Assembly: GCA_964459635.1 (NCBI GenBank)
Contig: CAYWMQ010000036.1
Span: forward strand, 1-8,009
Length of the DNA: 8,009 bases
Source: CAYWMQ01 sp964459635
Lineage (GTDB): Bacteria > Patescibacteriota > Minisyncoccia > Phycocordibacterales > UBA12088
Direction of reading: 5' to 3'
A program made the position numbers and the translations under genes. Positions within the stretch are counted from its first letter, which is position 1; each line of letters begins with the position of its first letter. Below are positions 1 to 4,803 of this stretch, piece after piece. The notes below the pieces were generated by a model that did not search any database, was not told the DNA's origin, and saw only the letters and a program-made list of their open reading frames with translations.

Positions 1-384
1 GTCAAAAGGCAGTATCCGCGTATCCCCGCCGCACTCCTCGAGCAAGGCGGCGTAATACAACTCCCAGATGCAACACCTCAAGAACTCGCACATCTTGAGC
101 TGTTGGCGCTCCATCGGGAAGTGAGCGCTCGTACACACATGATCTCCGGTCGCGGGCAATTAACCGACGCACAAATTGCCGAGAATAACGCTGCTTGGGC
201 TGAGTACCACCGCAAGCGGCGCGAACTGCTTGCGCGAGGTGGGCTACTGGGCGGCGAACTGGAGCGTTTGCGAAAAAAGGAAGCGGGGTATATACGTGCA
301 CTTGCCACTATTCAGCACGAAATAGCTGAGCTAGTACGTGTACAGCACGAGCATCGACGCCAAAATGCAGGGTCGGAAACTTGA
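1..384 (+). CDS. 3' end of an unrecognised, charged, probably coiled-coil protein (partial)
   Basis: The frame is open from the first base of the window to a TGA at 382-384, giving 127 codons with no stop, so the true start lies upstream. A TTG at 103 could be read as a start, but the frame stays open and protein-like before it (PRIPAALLEQGG, PQELAHLELLALHREV), so I treat the gene as truncated by the window. The C-terminal half is rich in Glu, Arg, Lys, Leu and Ala with helix-like spacing (ELERLRKKEAGYIRALATI, then HEIAELVRVQHEHRR), which suggests a long helix or coiled coil. There are no cysteines, membrane segments or motifs I can place in a family. A strong hairpin follows about 50 bases after the stop, so it is probably the last gene of its transcript. 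Function unknown. Confidence 0.6.
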   Translation, partial: VKRQYPRIPAALLEQGGVIQLPDATPQELAHLELLALHREVSARTHMISGRGQLTDAQIAENNAAWAEYHRKRRELLARGGLLGGELERLRKKEAGYIRALATIQHEIAELVRVQHEHRRQNAGSET

Positions 385-436
385 CGCGCGCACATTCCCG
401 TTCGCATCGTACACAATACGCACGTTTCTTTCGACC

Positions 437-460
437 AAGGCCGCCGACACAGGCGGCCTT
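437..460 (+). terminator. Rho-independent-type terminator after the first gene
   Basis: A perfect 9-bp GC-rich stem (437-445 with 452-460, AAGGCCGCC and its complement) closes a 6-base loop. The arm ends in TT and runs into attgtgtc, so the U tract is weak. It lies 52 bases after the stop of the partial gene and before any other + strand gene, which fits transcription termination. Confidence 0.6.
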
Positions 461-652
461 ATTGTGTCGCACCCATGATACACGTGTGTACTTCCTGCAC
501 ATATTCGTATACGAACTCTTCATACCTGCAACGCAGGCGGGTGGGCGGAAACTACACGACTACAGATGATGGATCTTCCAATGTACGAATGTCGTATTAT
601 TCCAAGAAAATCAAAATCTCTAATCCACTGTCTTAGTTAGTTTTCCTTTCCA

Positions 653-685
653 CCCGCCCGAACGTACCCGTTCGGTACGGGCGGG
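653..685. terminator. GC-rich nested hairpin with a short T-rich tail
   Basis: CCCGCCCG at 653-660 pairs with CGGGCGGG at 678-685. The 17-base interior can form its own stem (GTACC 664-668 with GGTAC 674-678), and an alternative stem CGAACG 659-664 with CGTTCG 669-674 competes with both. On the + strand it is followed by ctttct, so it could act as a terminator. No + strand gene lies directly in front of it, so it may back up the terminator at 437-460 or end a short transcript of its own. Confidence 0.45.
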
Positions 686-687
686 CT

Positions 688-715
688 TTCTACGTTCTAC
701 GTTCTACTTTCTACT
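688..715 (+). repeat. Four tandem 7-base repeats (TTCTACK)
   Basis: Four contiguous heptamers occupy 688-694, 695-701, 702-708 and 709-715. The first two are TTCTACG and the last two TTCTACT. The array starts in the tail of the 653-685 hairpin and ends 12 bases before the secG -35 element. It shares the 7-base period of the AT-rich islands at 6102-6345 and 7413-7570. Confidence 0.85.
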
Positions 716-726
716 CGGTATACCGC

Positions 727-755
727 TTGCGCCTAACGTTACTCTGTCGTATTAT
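727..755 (+). promoter_or_regulatory. Likely secG promoter, placed for a leaderless mRNA
   Basis: TTGCGC (727-732) and TATTAT (750-755, five of six matches to TATAAT) are separated by 17 bases. The expected transcription start, about 7 bases past the -10, falls at 762-763, which is the ATG at 763. That would give secG an mRNA with no 5' leader. There is no Shine-Dalgarno sequence here. If the ATG at 754 were the start, the -10 element would overlap the start codon. Confidence 0.45.
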
Positions 756-993
756 GGCACCTATGCAATTCATTGGCACCGTACTTCCCTATATACAGCT
801 CGTCTTGGCCGTGCTGCTCATCGCGGCCGTTCTTCTGCAAACACGCGGGTCATCGGTAGGCGGTGCGTTCGGCGGCGACAACGCAGGCACCACGTTCTAC
901 GTACGCCGCGGCGCGGAAAAGGTCCTATTCCAAGCCACCATCGTGCTGGGTGTACTGTTTGCACTGTCCGCCTTTGCGGCACTATTCCTCTAA
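754..993 (+). CDS. secG: Protein-export membrane protein SecG
   Basis: SecG is the small, non-essential third subunit of the SecYEG channel in the cytoplasmic membrane and assists SecA-driven export. The product is 79 residues from the ATG at 754, close to the usual 70-110. It has two hydrophobic segments (about residues 9-30 and 58-79) joined by a Gly-rich loop with the family signature QTRGSSVGGAFGG, ending in FYVRRGAEKVLF. A TTG at 727 would add nine poor residues and lies in the presumed -35 element, so I reject it. The ATG at 763 (MQFIGTVLPYIQ, 76 residues) fits the promoter position better, so 754 versus 763 is open. There is no Shine-Dalgarno sequence. The next gene begins 60 bases downstream on the same strand with no terminator between, so co-transcription is likely. 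Confidence 0.93.
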   Translation: MAPMQFIGTVLPYIQLVLAVLLIAAVLLQTRGSSVGGAFGGDNAGTTFYVRRGAEKVLFQATIVLGVLFALSAFAALFL

Positions 994-1053
994 GCGAGGC
1001 TCGGCGACACGCATGGCCACGTAAGCGGCTTTGTACGTGTAGTCCGTCTCAGT

Positions 1054-2814
1054 ATGTACCAAGACCCTACCGCGCTGTACTTACCACGCCGACCCGAGCA
1101 TGAAGTGCCCGGCCGGCGAGTTTTTCATCTGTATCCGACCGAGCGCATCGTCCTCTTTCTCGCCGGTATCACATTTGCCGTCTCCGGGCTCACGCTTTTG
1201 TGGCGGGCAAATGCACAGGCTCTTGTGGCCATACCTAAAGACGGCGGCATGCACACCGAGGGCGTCATCGGATCACCTCGCTTCATAAACCCCGTGCTTG
1301 CGACTTCGGAGACGGACCTCGACCTGACCTCACTAACGTACGCGGGCCTGCTTGCCCGACGCCCGGACGGAGAGCTGGAGCCCGAGCTCGCGGAGTCGTA
1401 CATGATCTCGGAAGACGGTACCGAGTACACATTTACCCTGCGCAAAGGCCTCACCTTTCACGATGGCGCGCCGCTGACCGCGAACGATGTTGCGTACACT
1501 ATACAGGTCATACAGGAACCTACCGTAAAAAGCCCCCGTTTTCCAAACTGGGACGGCGTGAATGTGGAAGTGGTAGACGAACACACCATACGCTTTACCC
1601 TACAAGAGCCCTTTGCACCTTTTATTGAGAACACCACCGTCGGCATCATTCCACGGCACATTTGGGGCGCGCTCTCGCCTGATGAGTTTCCACATAGCCA
1701 ATACAATGTCACACCTGTAGGTGCCGGCCCGTATGCGTTTGAGGAAGTGATGCGCGACACGGGGGGCATTCCTTCCCTCTACGAGCTTCGCAGCTTTGAC
1801 GAGTACGCGCTCGGCAAGCCGCACATCCGCACGCTCGCGTTTCGCCTCGCAAAAAATCAGGCGGAGCTCATGGGATACTTCAGACGCGGCGAAGTGGACG
1901 CAATACATGGTGTGACCCCTGCCGAGCTTGAGGATCTATCCTCACGTGGCGCAATGCACGTGCTGCGCGTACCTCTCATGCGCACGTATGCGGTTTTTTT
2001 CAACCACAACCGATCACCCGTCTTACTGCACGATGAGGTGCGACAGGCGCTTGACATGGCCGCGCCTAAGGAACGGCTTGTGGAGGCGATATTCAAAGGG
2101 TACGCAACGGCTCTGTCCGGTCCGTTACCGCCCTCTATCGCCCCGAGAGCGACCGAGCAGCCGCAGCCCGAGGCACGTATCGACACTGCGAGATCGATCC
2201 TTGAGGAGGCCGGCTGGGAGCGCCCCGCAGAGGGCGGCCCGTACGCGAAGGAGGGTAAAGACGGCGTGGAGACGCTGCGTATGAGCCTCGCGACCGCAAA
2301 CACACCGGACCTGGCCGCAAGCGCAGAAGCCGTTGCGGCTGCGTGGCGTGAGCTTGGCGCGGAAGTCGAAGTGAAGCTTTTCGAGCCGAGCGACCTTACG
2401 CAAAACATTATACGCCCGCGGCGCTACGAGGCTCTCTTGTTCGGGCTGGTCACCGGCACCGAGCTAGACCTGTACGCCTTCTGGCACAGCTCACAACGCA
2501 ACGACCCGGGGCTTAATATCGCGCAGTTTGCCGACATAGATACGGATGGCATCTTGGAAAAAGCTCGTGCCGAAACAGACCCTGCAAAGCGCTTGGAGCA
2601 TACGGTGCAGGTGGCGCAGCGCATAGAGAGCCGCACACCCGCTGCGTTCTTGTACAGCCCGGACTTTCTCTACGTCACCAACGGACGCACACAGAACATT
2701 ACGTTGCGGCACGTCACGGATGCATCCGACCGTTTTGCCGGAGTGGAGCTGTGGCATGTGGAAACAGACCGCGTGTGGCCTTTTGTGCAGCGACTGCTTG
2801 ACTGGAAGGGGTAG
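1054..2814 (+). CDS. Family 5 extracellular solute-binding protein, membrane-anchored (peptide/oligopeptide type)
   Basis: The product of 586 residues matches the bacterial family 5 solute-binding fold (DppA/OppA/NikA type), which captures peptides or similar ligands outside the membrane for an ABC importer. Visible landmarks are FINPVLATSETDLDLTSLTY (residues 77-96), the signature KGLTFHDGAPLTANDVAYTI (131-150) and TPVGAGPYAFEE (220-231). The N-terminus is unusual: about 30 hydrophilic residues, then one hydrophobic segment (about 32-50), with no lipobox cysteine. This looks like an uncleaved membrane anchor and not a lipoprotein signal. No permease or ATPase gene is in the window, so the importer partner is unknown. 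The start at 1054 is the first ATG and lies before the anchor; there is no Shine-Dalgarno sequence. It follows secG closely and converges with the MutY-like gene. Ligand identity cannot be read from sequence. Confidence 0.9.
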   Translation: MYQDPTALYLPRRPEHEVPGRRVFHLYPTERIVLFLAGITFAVSGLTLLWRANAQALVAIPKDGGMHTEGVIGSPRFINPVLATSETDLDLTSLTYAGLLARRPDGELEPELAESYMISEDGTEYTFTLRKGLTFHDGAPLTANDVAYTIQVIQEPTVKSPRFPNWDGVNVEVVDEHTIRFTLQEPFAPFIENTTVGIIPRHIWGALSPDEFPHSQYNVTPVGAGPYAFEEVMRDTGGIPSLYELRSFDEYALGKPHIRTLAFRLAKNQAELMGYFRRGEVDAIHGVTPAELEDLSSRGAMHVLRVPLMRTYAVFFNHNRSPVLLHDEVRQALDMAAPKERLVEAIFKGYATALSGPLPPSIAPRATEQPQPEARIDTARSILEEAGWERPAEGGPYAKEGKDGVETLRMSLATANTPDLAASAEAVAAAWRELGAEVEVKLFEPSDLTQNIIRPRRYEALLFGLVTGTELDLYAFWHSSQRNDPGLNIAQFADIDTDGILEKARAETDPAKRLEHTVQVAQRIESRTPAAFLYSPDFLYVTNGRTQNITLRHVTDASDRFAGVELWHVETDRVWPFVQRLLDWKG

Positions 2815-2856
2815 CACACCGAGGAGCGTGTCTGCGTCGGATATGTCAGTCAGTGT

Positions 2857-3663
2857 CTACCCCAACACGTAACGACTGTGCTCATACCGTATGAGCTTTT
2901 CTTTTTGAAGTGACGCGAGGGCGCGCGTAAGCCGCGCAGGGTCTGCGCCTTTTGCGTGAAGCATACGTGCAGATGCCGGCCCTTCCGCGAGCGCGCGCAG
3001 TATGGCGCCGCGTGCTTGTCGGTCGCTGCCCTCAAACCTACTTTGCTTCACATAGTGCTTGCTCGCGCTGTTCACGCGCACACCCAGCCCCTTGAGGTGA
3101 CTGCCGTAGTCCATGAGCGCCCAGTGCCACTCACGCGACCGCGTGCGATCCATGAGCGCTACAGTTAACTGTAGCAGTTCACTATCAGGCACATGCGTGC
3201 GTCCCGAGAGCGCATGGTGAAAGAGTACCGTGCGTATGTTCGTTTCAATGAGAGGTACGGACTTGTTGTACGCGAAGACACACACCGCACCTGCGGTATA
3301 CGGACCAACGCCGGGCAATTTCAGCAGACCTTCGTACGTGCGCGGCATGCGTCCGCTCTGCGCACACACGGCGCGTGCCGCGTCATGCAGCATTTTGGCA
3401 CGCCTGTTGTAGCCTAAGCCCTGCCACGCACGCAACACGTCGGAAAGCGGGGCTTGCGCAAGCGCCTGCACGGTGGGAAAAAGTGAAATGAAGGCGCGGT
3501 AGTATGGTATGACACGCAACACCTGTGTTTGCTGAAGCATCACCTCGGATACCAGGATCTTGTACGGGTCACGCGTCTTTCTCCACGGCAGTGTATGCCT
3601 ACCGTGCGCCCTGTAGTGTTTCCACACCGTGTTACGTATAGCTCTCTTTGTACGTGCGTCCAT
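2857..3663 (-). CDS. mutY: MutY-like A/G-specific adenine glycosylase lacking the Fe-S cluster and Nudix-like domain
   Basis: This HhH-GPD base-excision enzyme is expected to remove adenine mispaired with 8-oxoguanine or guanine. Numbered from the ATG at 3663 (268 residues), it has LPWR (25-28), the catalytic-Glu motif SEVMLQQTQV (E40), GLGYNRRA (82-89) and the helix-hairpin-helix LPGVGPYTAGAV (116-127). Tyr122 stands where bifunctional enzymes carry Lys, so lyase activity is unlikely. The position of the second catalytic acid, Asp in E. coli MutY, is Glu140 (LIETNIRTV). After MDYG (184-187) the four cluster cysteines are replaced by K191, N198, S201 and Q207 with spacing kept. The C-terminal Nudix-like domain is absent; a roughly 50-residue segment (about 217-268) resembles a small winged helix. 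A GTG at 3681 adds six residues; I prefer the ATG, 9 bases after a TATACT. Confidence 0.9.
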   Translation of the reverse strand: MDARTKRAIRNTVWKHYRAHGRHTLPWRKTRDPYKILVSEVMLQQTQVLRVIPYYRAFISLFPTVQALAQAPLSDVLRAWQGLGYNRRAKMLHDAARAVCAQSGRMPRTYEGLLKLPGVGPYTAGAVCVFAYNKSVPLIETNIRTVLFHHALSGRTHVPDSELLQLTVALMDRTRSREWHWALMDYGSHLKGLGVRVNSASKHYVKQSRFEGSDRQARGAILRALAEGPASARMLHAKGADPARLTRALASLQKEKLIRYEHSRYVLG

Positions 3664-3672
3664 GCAGCCACA

Positions 3673-3678
3673 AGTATA
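3673..3678 (-). promoter_or_regulatory. Likely -10 element of the mutY-like gene
   Basis: On the minus strand TATACT (five of six matches to TATAAT) ends 9 bases before the ATG at 3663, so the mRNA leader would be only about 0-3 bases. No convincing -35 hexamer sits 16-18 bases upstream. The element lies just downstream of the bidirectional terminator at 3708-3743, so the gene probably has its own transcript. Confidence 0.35.
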
Positions 3679-3707
3679 CACGCGCCGCTTCTGTTCGTCT
3701 GTGCGTA

Positions 3708-3743
3708 CTCCAAAAACACCCCCGTGTGGGGGTGTTTTTGGAG
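3708..3743. terminator. Strong bidirectional intrinsic terminator
   Basis: A perfect 16-bp stem (3708-3723 with 3728-3743) closes the tetraloop gtgt. The core is CACCCCC paired with GGGGGTG, flanked by AAAAA on the left and TTTTT on the right, which is the symmetric A-tract/stem/T-tract form that works in both directions. On the minus strand it starts one base after the TAG of the Lys-rich mini-gene (3745-3747), so that is its most likely client. It also separates that gene from the mutY promoter. Confidence 0.88.
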
Positions 3744-3744
3744 A

Positions 3745-3804
3745 CTACTTCTTCTTCTTTGCTGCTGTCTTCTTTGCAGGCTTCTTTGCTTTCTTTGCTG
3801 CCAT
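3745..3804 (-). CDS. Tiny Lys/Ala-rich histone H1-like peptide
   Basis: The frame ATG (3802-3804) to TAG (3745-3747) encodes the 19-residue peptide MAAKKAKKPAKKTAAKKKK. Lys and Ala in KK/AKK/PAKK patterns resemble the tails of histone H1 and of bacterial H1-like DNA-binding proteins, so binding of DNA or RNA through charge is a reasonable guess. It is too short for a fold. Support for a real gene is the near-perfect bias to Lys, Ala and Pro, a strong terminator one base after the stop, and a promoter-like site upstream at 3912-3941. An in-frame ATG at 3855 would give 36 residues, adding MEQLEQARPSGRIRSTN; that extension coincides with two adjacent hairpins, so I prefer the short form with a structured leader. 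Neither start has a Shine-Dalgarno sequence. It could instead be a remnant of a longer H1-like gene. Confidence 0.55.
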   Translation of the reverse strand: MAAKKAKKPAKKTAAKKKK

Positions 3805-3820
3805 GTTGGTCGAGCGTATA

Positions 3821-3848
3821 CGTCCCGAAGGACGAGCTTGCTCAAGCT
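3821..3848 (-). promoter_or_regulatory. Two back-to-back hairpins before the mini-gene, one with a UUCG loop
   Basis: On the minus strand AGCTT-gagc-AAGCT (3848-3835) is followed directly by CGTCC-ttcg-GGACG (3834-3821). The second is the very stable C(UUCG)G tetraloop form. The pair ends 16 bases before the ATG at 3804. If that is the start, these hairpins form a structured 5' leader that could control translation or protect the mRNA. If the ATG at 3855 is used, they lie in coding sequence. Confidence 0.5.
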
Positions 3849-3911
3849 GCTCCATTTTAGCGGAACCGTTGCGACCTCGACTCGCCGCACGATGTTCCCG
3901 AAGCTATGTTG

Positions 3912-3941
3912 AGTATAGGTGCATGACACACTACGCAACAA
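3912..3941 (-). promoter_or_regulatory. Possible promoter for the Lys-rich mini-gene
   Basis: On the minus strand TTGTTG (3941-3936), an 18-base spacer and TATACT (3917-3912) form a plausible promoter. The -10 hexamer is identical to the one before the mutY-like gene. Transcription would start near 3905 and leave a leader of about 100 bases to the ATG at 3804. The -35 matches the consensus at only three positions. Confidence 0.3.
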
Positions 3942-3964
3942 GATGCTCGCGCGCATGAGCTGTG

Positions 3965-3990
3965 CATAACGCATCGCGCGATGCGTTATG
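3965..3990. repeat. 26-base perfect palindrome
   Basis: Every base from 3965 to 3990 pairs with its mirror position, centred on CGCGCG (3975-3980). As RNA it can form a stem of about 11 bp with a 4-base loop on either strand. Neither side has a T run, so a terminator role is not obvious. It could instead be a dimer-binding operator, a cruciform site or a processing signal. It lies between nth and the mini-gene on the minus strand. Confidence 0.75.
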
Positions 3991-3993
3991 TGT

Positions 3994-4068
3994 ATGGGAA
4001 TGAGTATGAGAATGGGGGCAACCTACGGTCGGTACGACGGCGCGCCGAGGCGCGCACCGCATTCCCAT
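3994..4068. repeat. Nested inverted repeat with a GC-rich core hairpin
   Basis: ATGGGAATG (3994-4002) is the inverse complement of CATTCCCAT (4060-4068). Between them GCGCGC (4040-4045) and GCGCGC (4050-4055) form a hairpin with loop cgag, and a G/A-rich stretch (gagtatgagaatggggg) fills part of the left side. With the 26-base palindrome before it and the large hairpin after it, this makes three structures in a row downstream of nth. Confidence 0.5.
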
Positions 4069-4073
4069 TTCTT

Positions 4074-4141
4074 GCCCGCAGCAAAACGTTTTCGTATTTG
4101 AAGCGCACACGCCTCAAACACGAAAACGTTTTGCTGCGGGC
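4074..4141. repeat. 68-base hairpin with a perfect 22-bp outer stem, overlapping the 3' end of nth
   Basis: Positions 4074-4095 are the exact inverse complement of 4120-4141. Past single mismatches (4096/4119 and 4102/4113), 4097-4101 pairs with 4114-4118 and 4103-4105 with 4110-4112, leaving the loop caca (4106-4109). This gives 30 pairs in all. The right arm is coding: it specifies the last eight nth codons (AAKRFRV and most of the preceding Pro), and the stop TGA (4114-4116) lies in the inner stem. No T run flanks it, although each arm holds an AAAACGTTTT core. It may protect or terminate the nth mRNA, or mark an inverted duplication. Confidence 0.85.
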
Positions 4142-4803
4142 GGGTATATGGCGAGCAATGGATCTTTGCTCGTGTCGTACGGCCGAGCGGGGGCTATCTG
4201 CCGGCCGTACTCGATAGCACGGTACGTGAAGCCGAACCAATCCTCGCGCGGCAGGAGCGCCATGAGGTCTTGCTCAATAACCACCGGGTCGTGCGACTCG
4301 GTGAGGTCGAAGCGCAGTGCAAAGCGCCGCACGTGCGTGTCCACCGCGATGCCCTCCACGATACCGAAAGCATTGCCGAGCACCACGTTTGCCGTTTTAC
4401 GCGCTACTCCGGGCAGTGTAAGGAGCTCGGGCATTGTGCGCGGGACGCTACCCTGAAAGCGATCCTTGATGATGTGCGCGGTCGCGAGAATGTGCTTTGC
4501 TTTGCTGTTGAAAAAGCCTGTTTGCCGTATGTCCTGTGCAAATACGGCAGGGTCTGCGTGCACGTACGCGTCGAGCGTGGGGTACTTTGTAAAGAGTGCC
4601 TGTGTTACCTCGTTTACCTTCTTATCCGTGCACTGCGCAGAGAGAATCACCGCGACTAAAAGCTCCCAGGGCGAGCTCGAACGTAACGCAATAGACGCAT
4701 GCGGAAAAAGCTCTTTCAGCTTGGCATCAAGAAGCCGAGCCCGTGTGCGCCGCGCCTCACACTCGCGCACGCTAGGCGCGGCGCGTCTTCCAGTAGCGCT
4801 CAT
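4114..4803 (-). CDS. nth: Endonuclease III (Nth) lacking the 4Fe-4S cysteines
   Basis: Nth is a bifunctional DNA glycosylase/AP lyase that removes oxidised pyrimidines. From the ATG at 4803 it has 229 residues, against 211 in E. coli. Landmarks are SSSPWELLVAVILSAQCTDK (42-61), the helix-hairpin-helix LPGVARKTANVVLGNAFG (130-147) with the Schiff-base Lys136, and VDTHVRR (154-160) with catalytic Asp155. After EYGR (198-201) the cluster motif C-X6-C-X2-C-X5-C keeps its exact spacing, but the four positions are A204, T211, D214 and Y220. The gene ends about nine residues later, with the tail coded inside a large hairpin. The ATG at 4803 overlaps the upstream gene by 32 bases; a GTG at 4770, one base after that gene's stop, is an alternative giving 218 residues. 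Translational coupling to the upstream gene is likely. Confidence 0.92.
   Translation of the reverse strand: MSATGRRAAPSVRECEARRTRARLLDAKLKELFPHASIALRSSSPWELLVAVILSAQCTDKKVNEVTQALFTKYPTLDAYVHADPAVFAQDIRQTGFFNSKAKHILATAHIIKDRFQGSVPRTMPELLTLPGVARKTANVVLGNAFGIVEGIAVDTHVRRFALRFDLTESHDPVVIEQDLMALLPREDWFGFTYRAIEYGRQIAPARPYDTSKDPLLAIYPPAAKRFRV

Larger units (their letters stand above)
385..753. other. Non-coding spacer before secG
   Basis: This 369-base stretch has no convincing gene. Reading frames that cross it run through the 437-460 terminator and resemble no protein I know. Its contents are two hairpins (437-460 and 653-685), four tandem 7-base repeats (688-715) and a likely promoter (727-755). 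The 10-mer gtcgtattat occurs twice, at 591-600 and 746-755. Each copy ends in a -10-like TATTAT, so a second promoter near 595-600 is possible, although I see no good -35 for it. Confidence 0.6.

Noticed and set aside
381..569. A 62-codon frame after the first gene
   Set aside because: It crosses the terminator at 437-460, has no family resemblance, and has no initiation signal.
2051..2079. A second promoter starting with TTGACA at 2051-2056 in the solute-binding gene
   Set aside because: No -10-like hexamer exists 16-18 bases downstream, so the match is taken as chance in coding sequence.
1857..2408. A 183-codon frame on the minus strand
   Set aside because: It is antisense to the solute-binding protein and Ser/Ala/Arg-rich with no motif, so it is a GC-driven shadow.
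3529..3912. Open frames on the + strand between the MutY-like gene and nth
   Set aside because: They run straight through the bidirectional terminator at 3708-3743 and are antisense to the Lys-rich mini-gene and mutY. Their Cys/Leu/Phe-rich sequence comes from reading Lys codons backwards.
4114..4803. A frameshift at the nth 3' end that removed the Fe-S motif
   Set aside because: The loop aligns through all four former cysteine positions with exact spacing, so the replacements are point substitutions.
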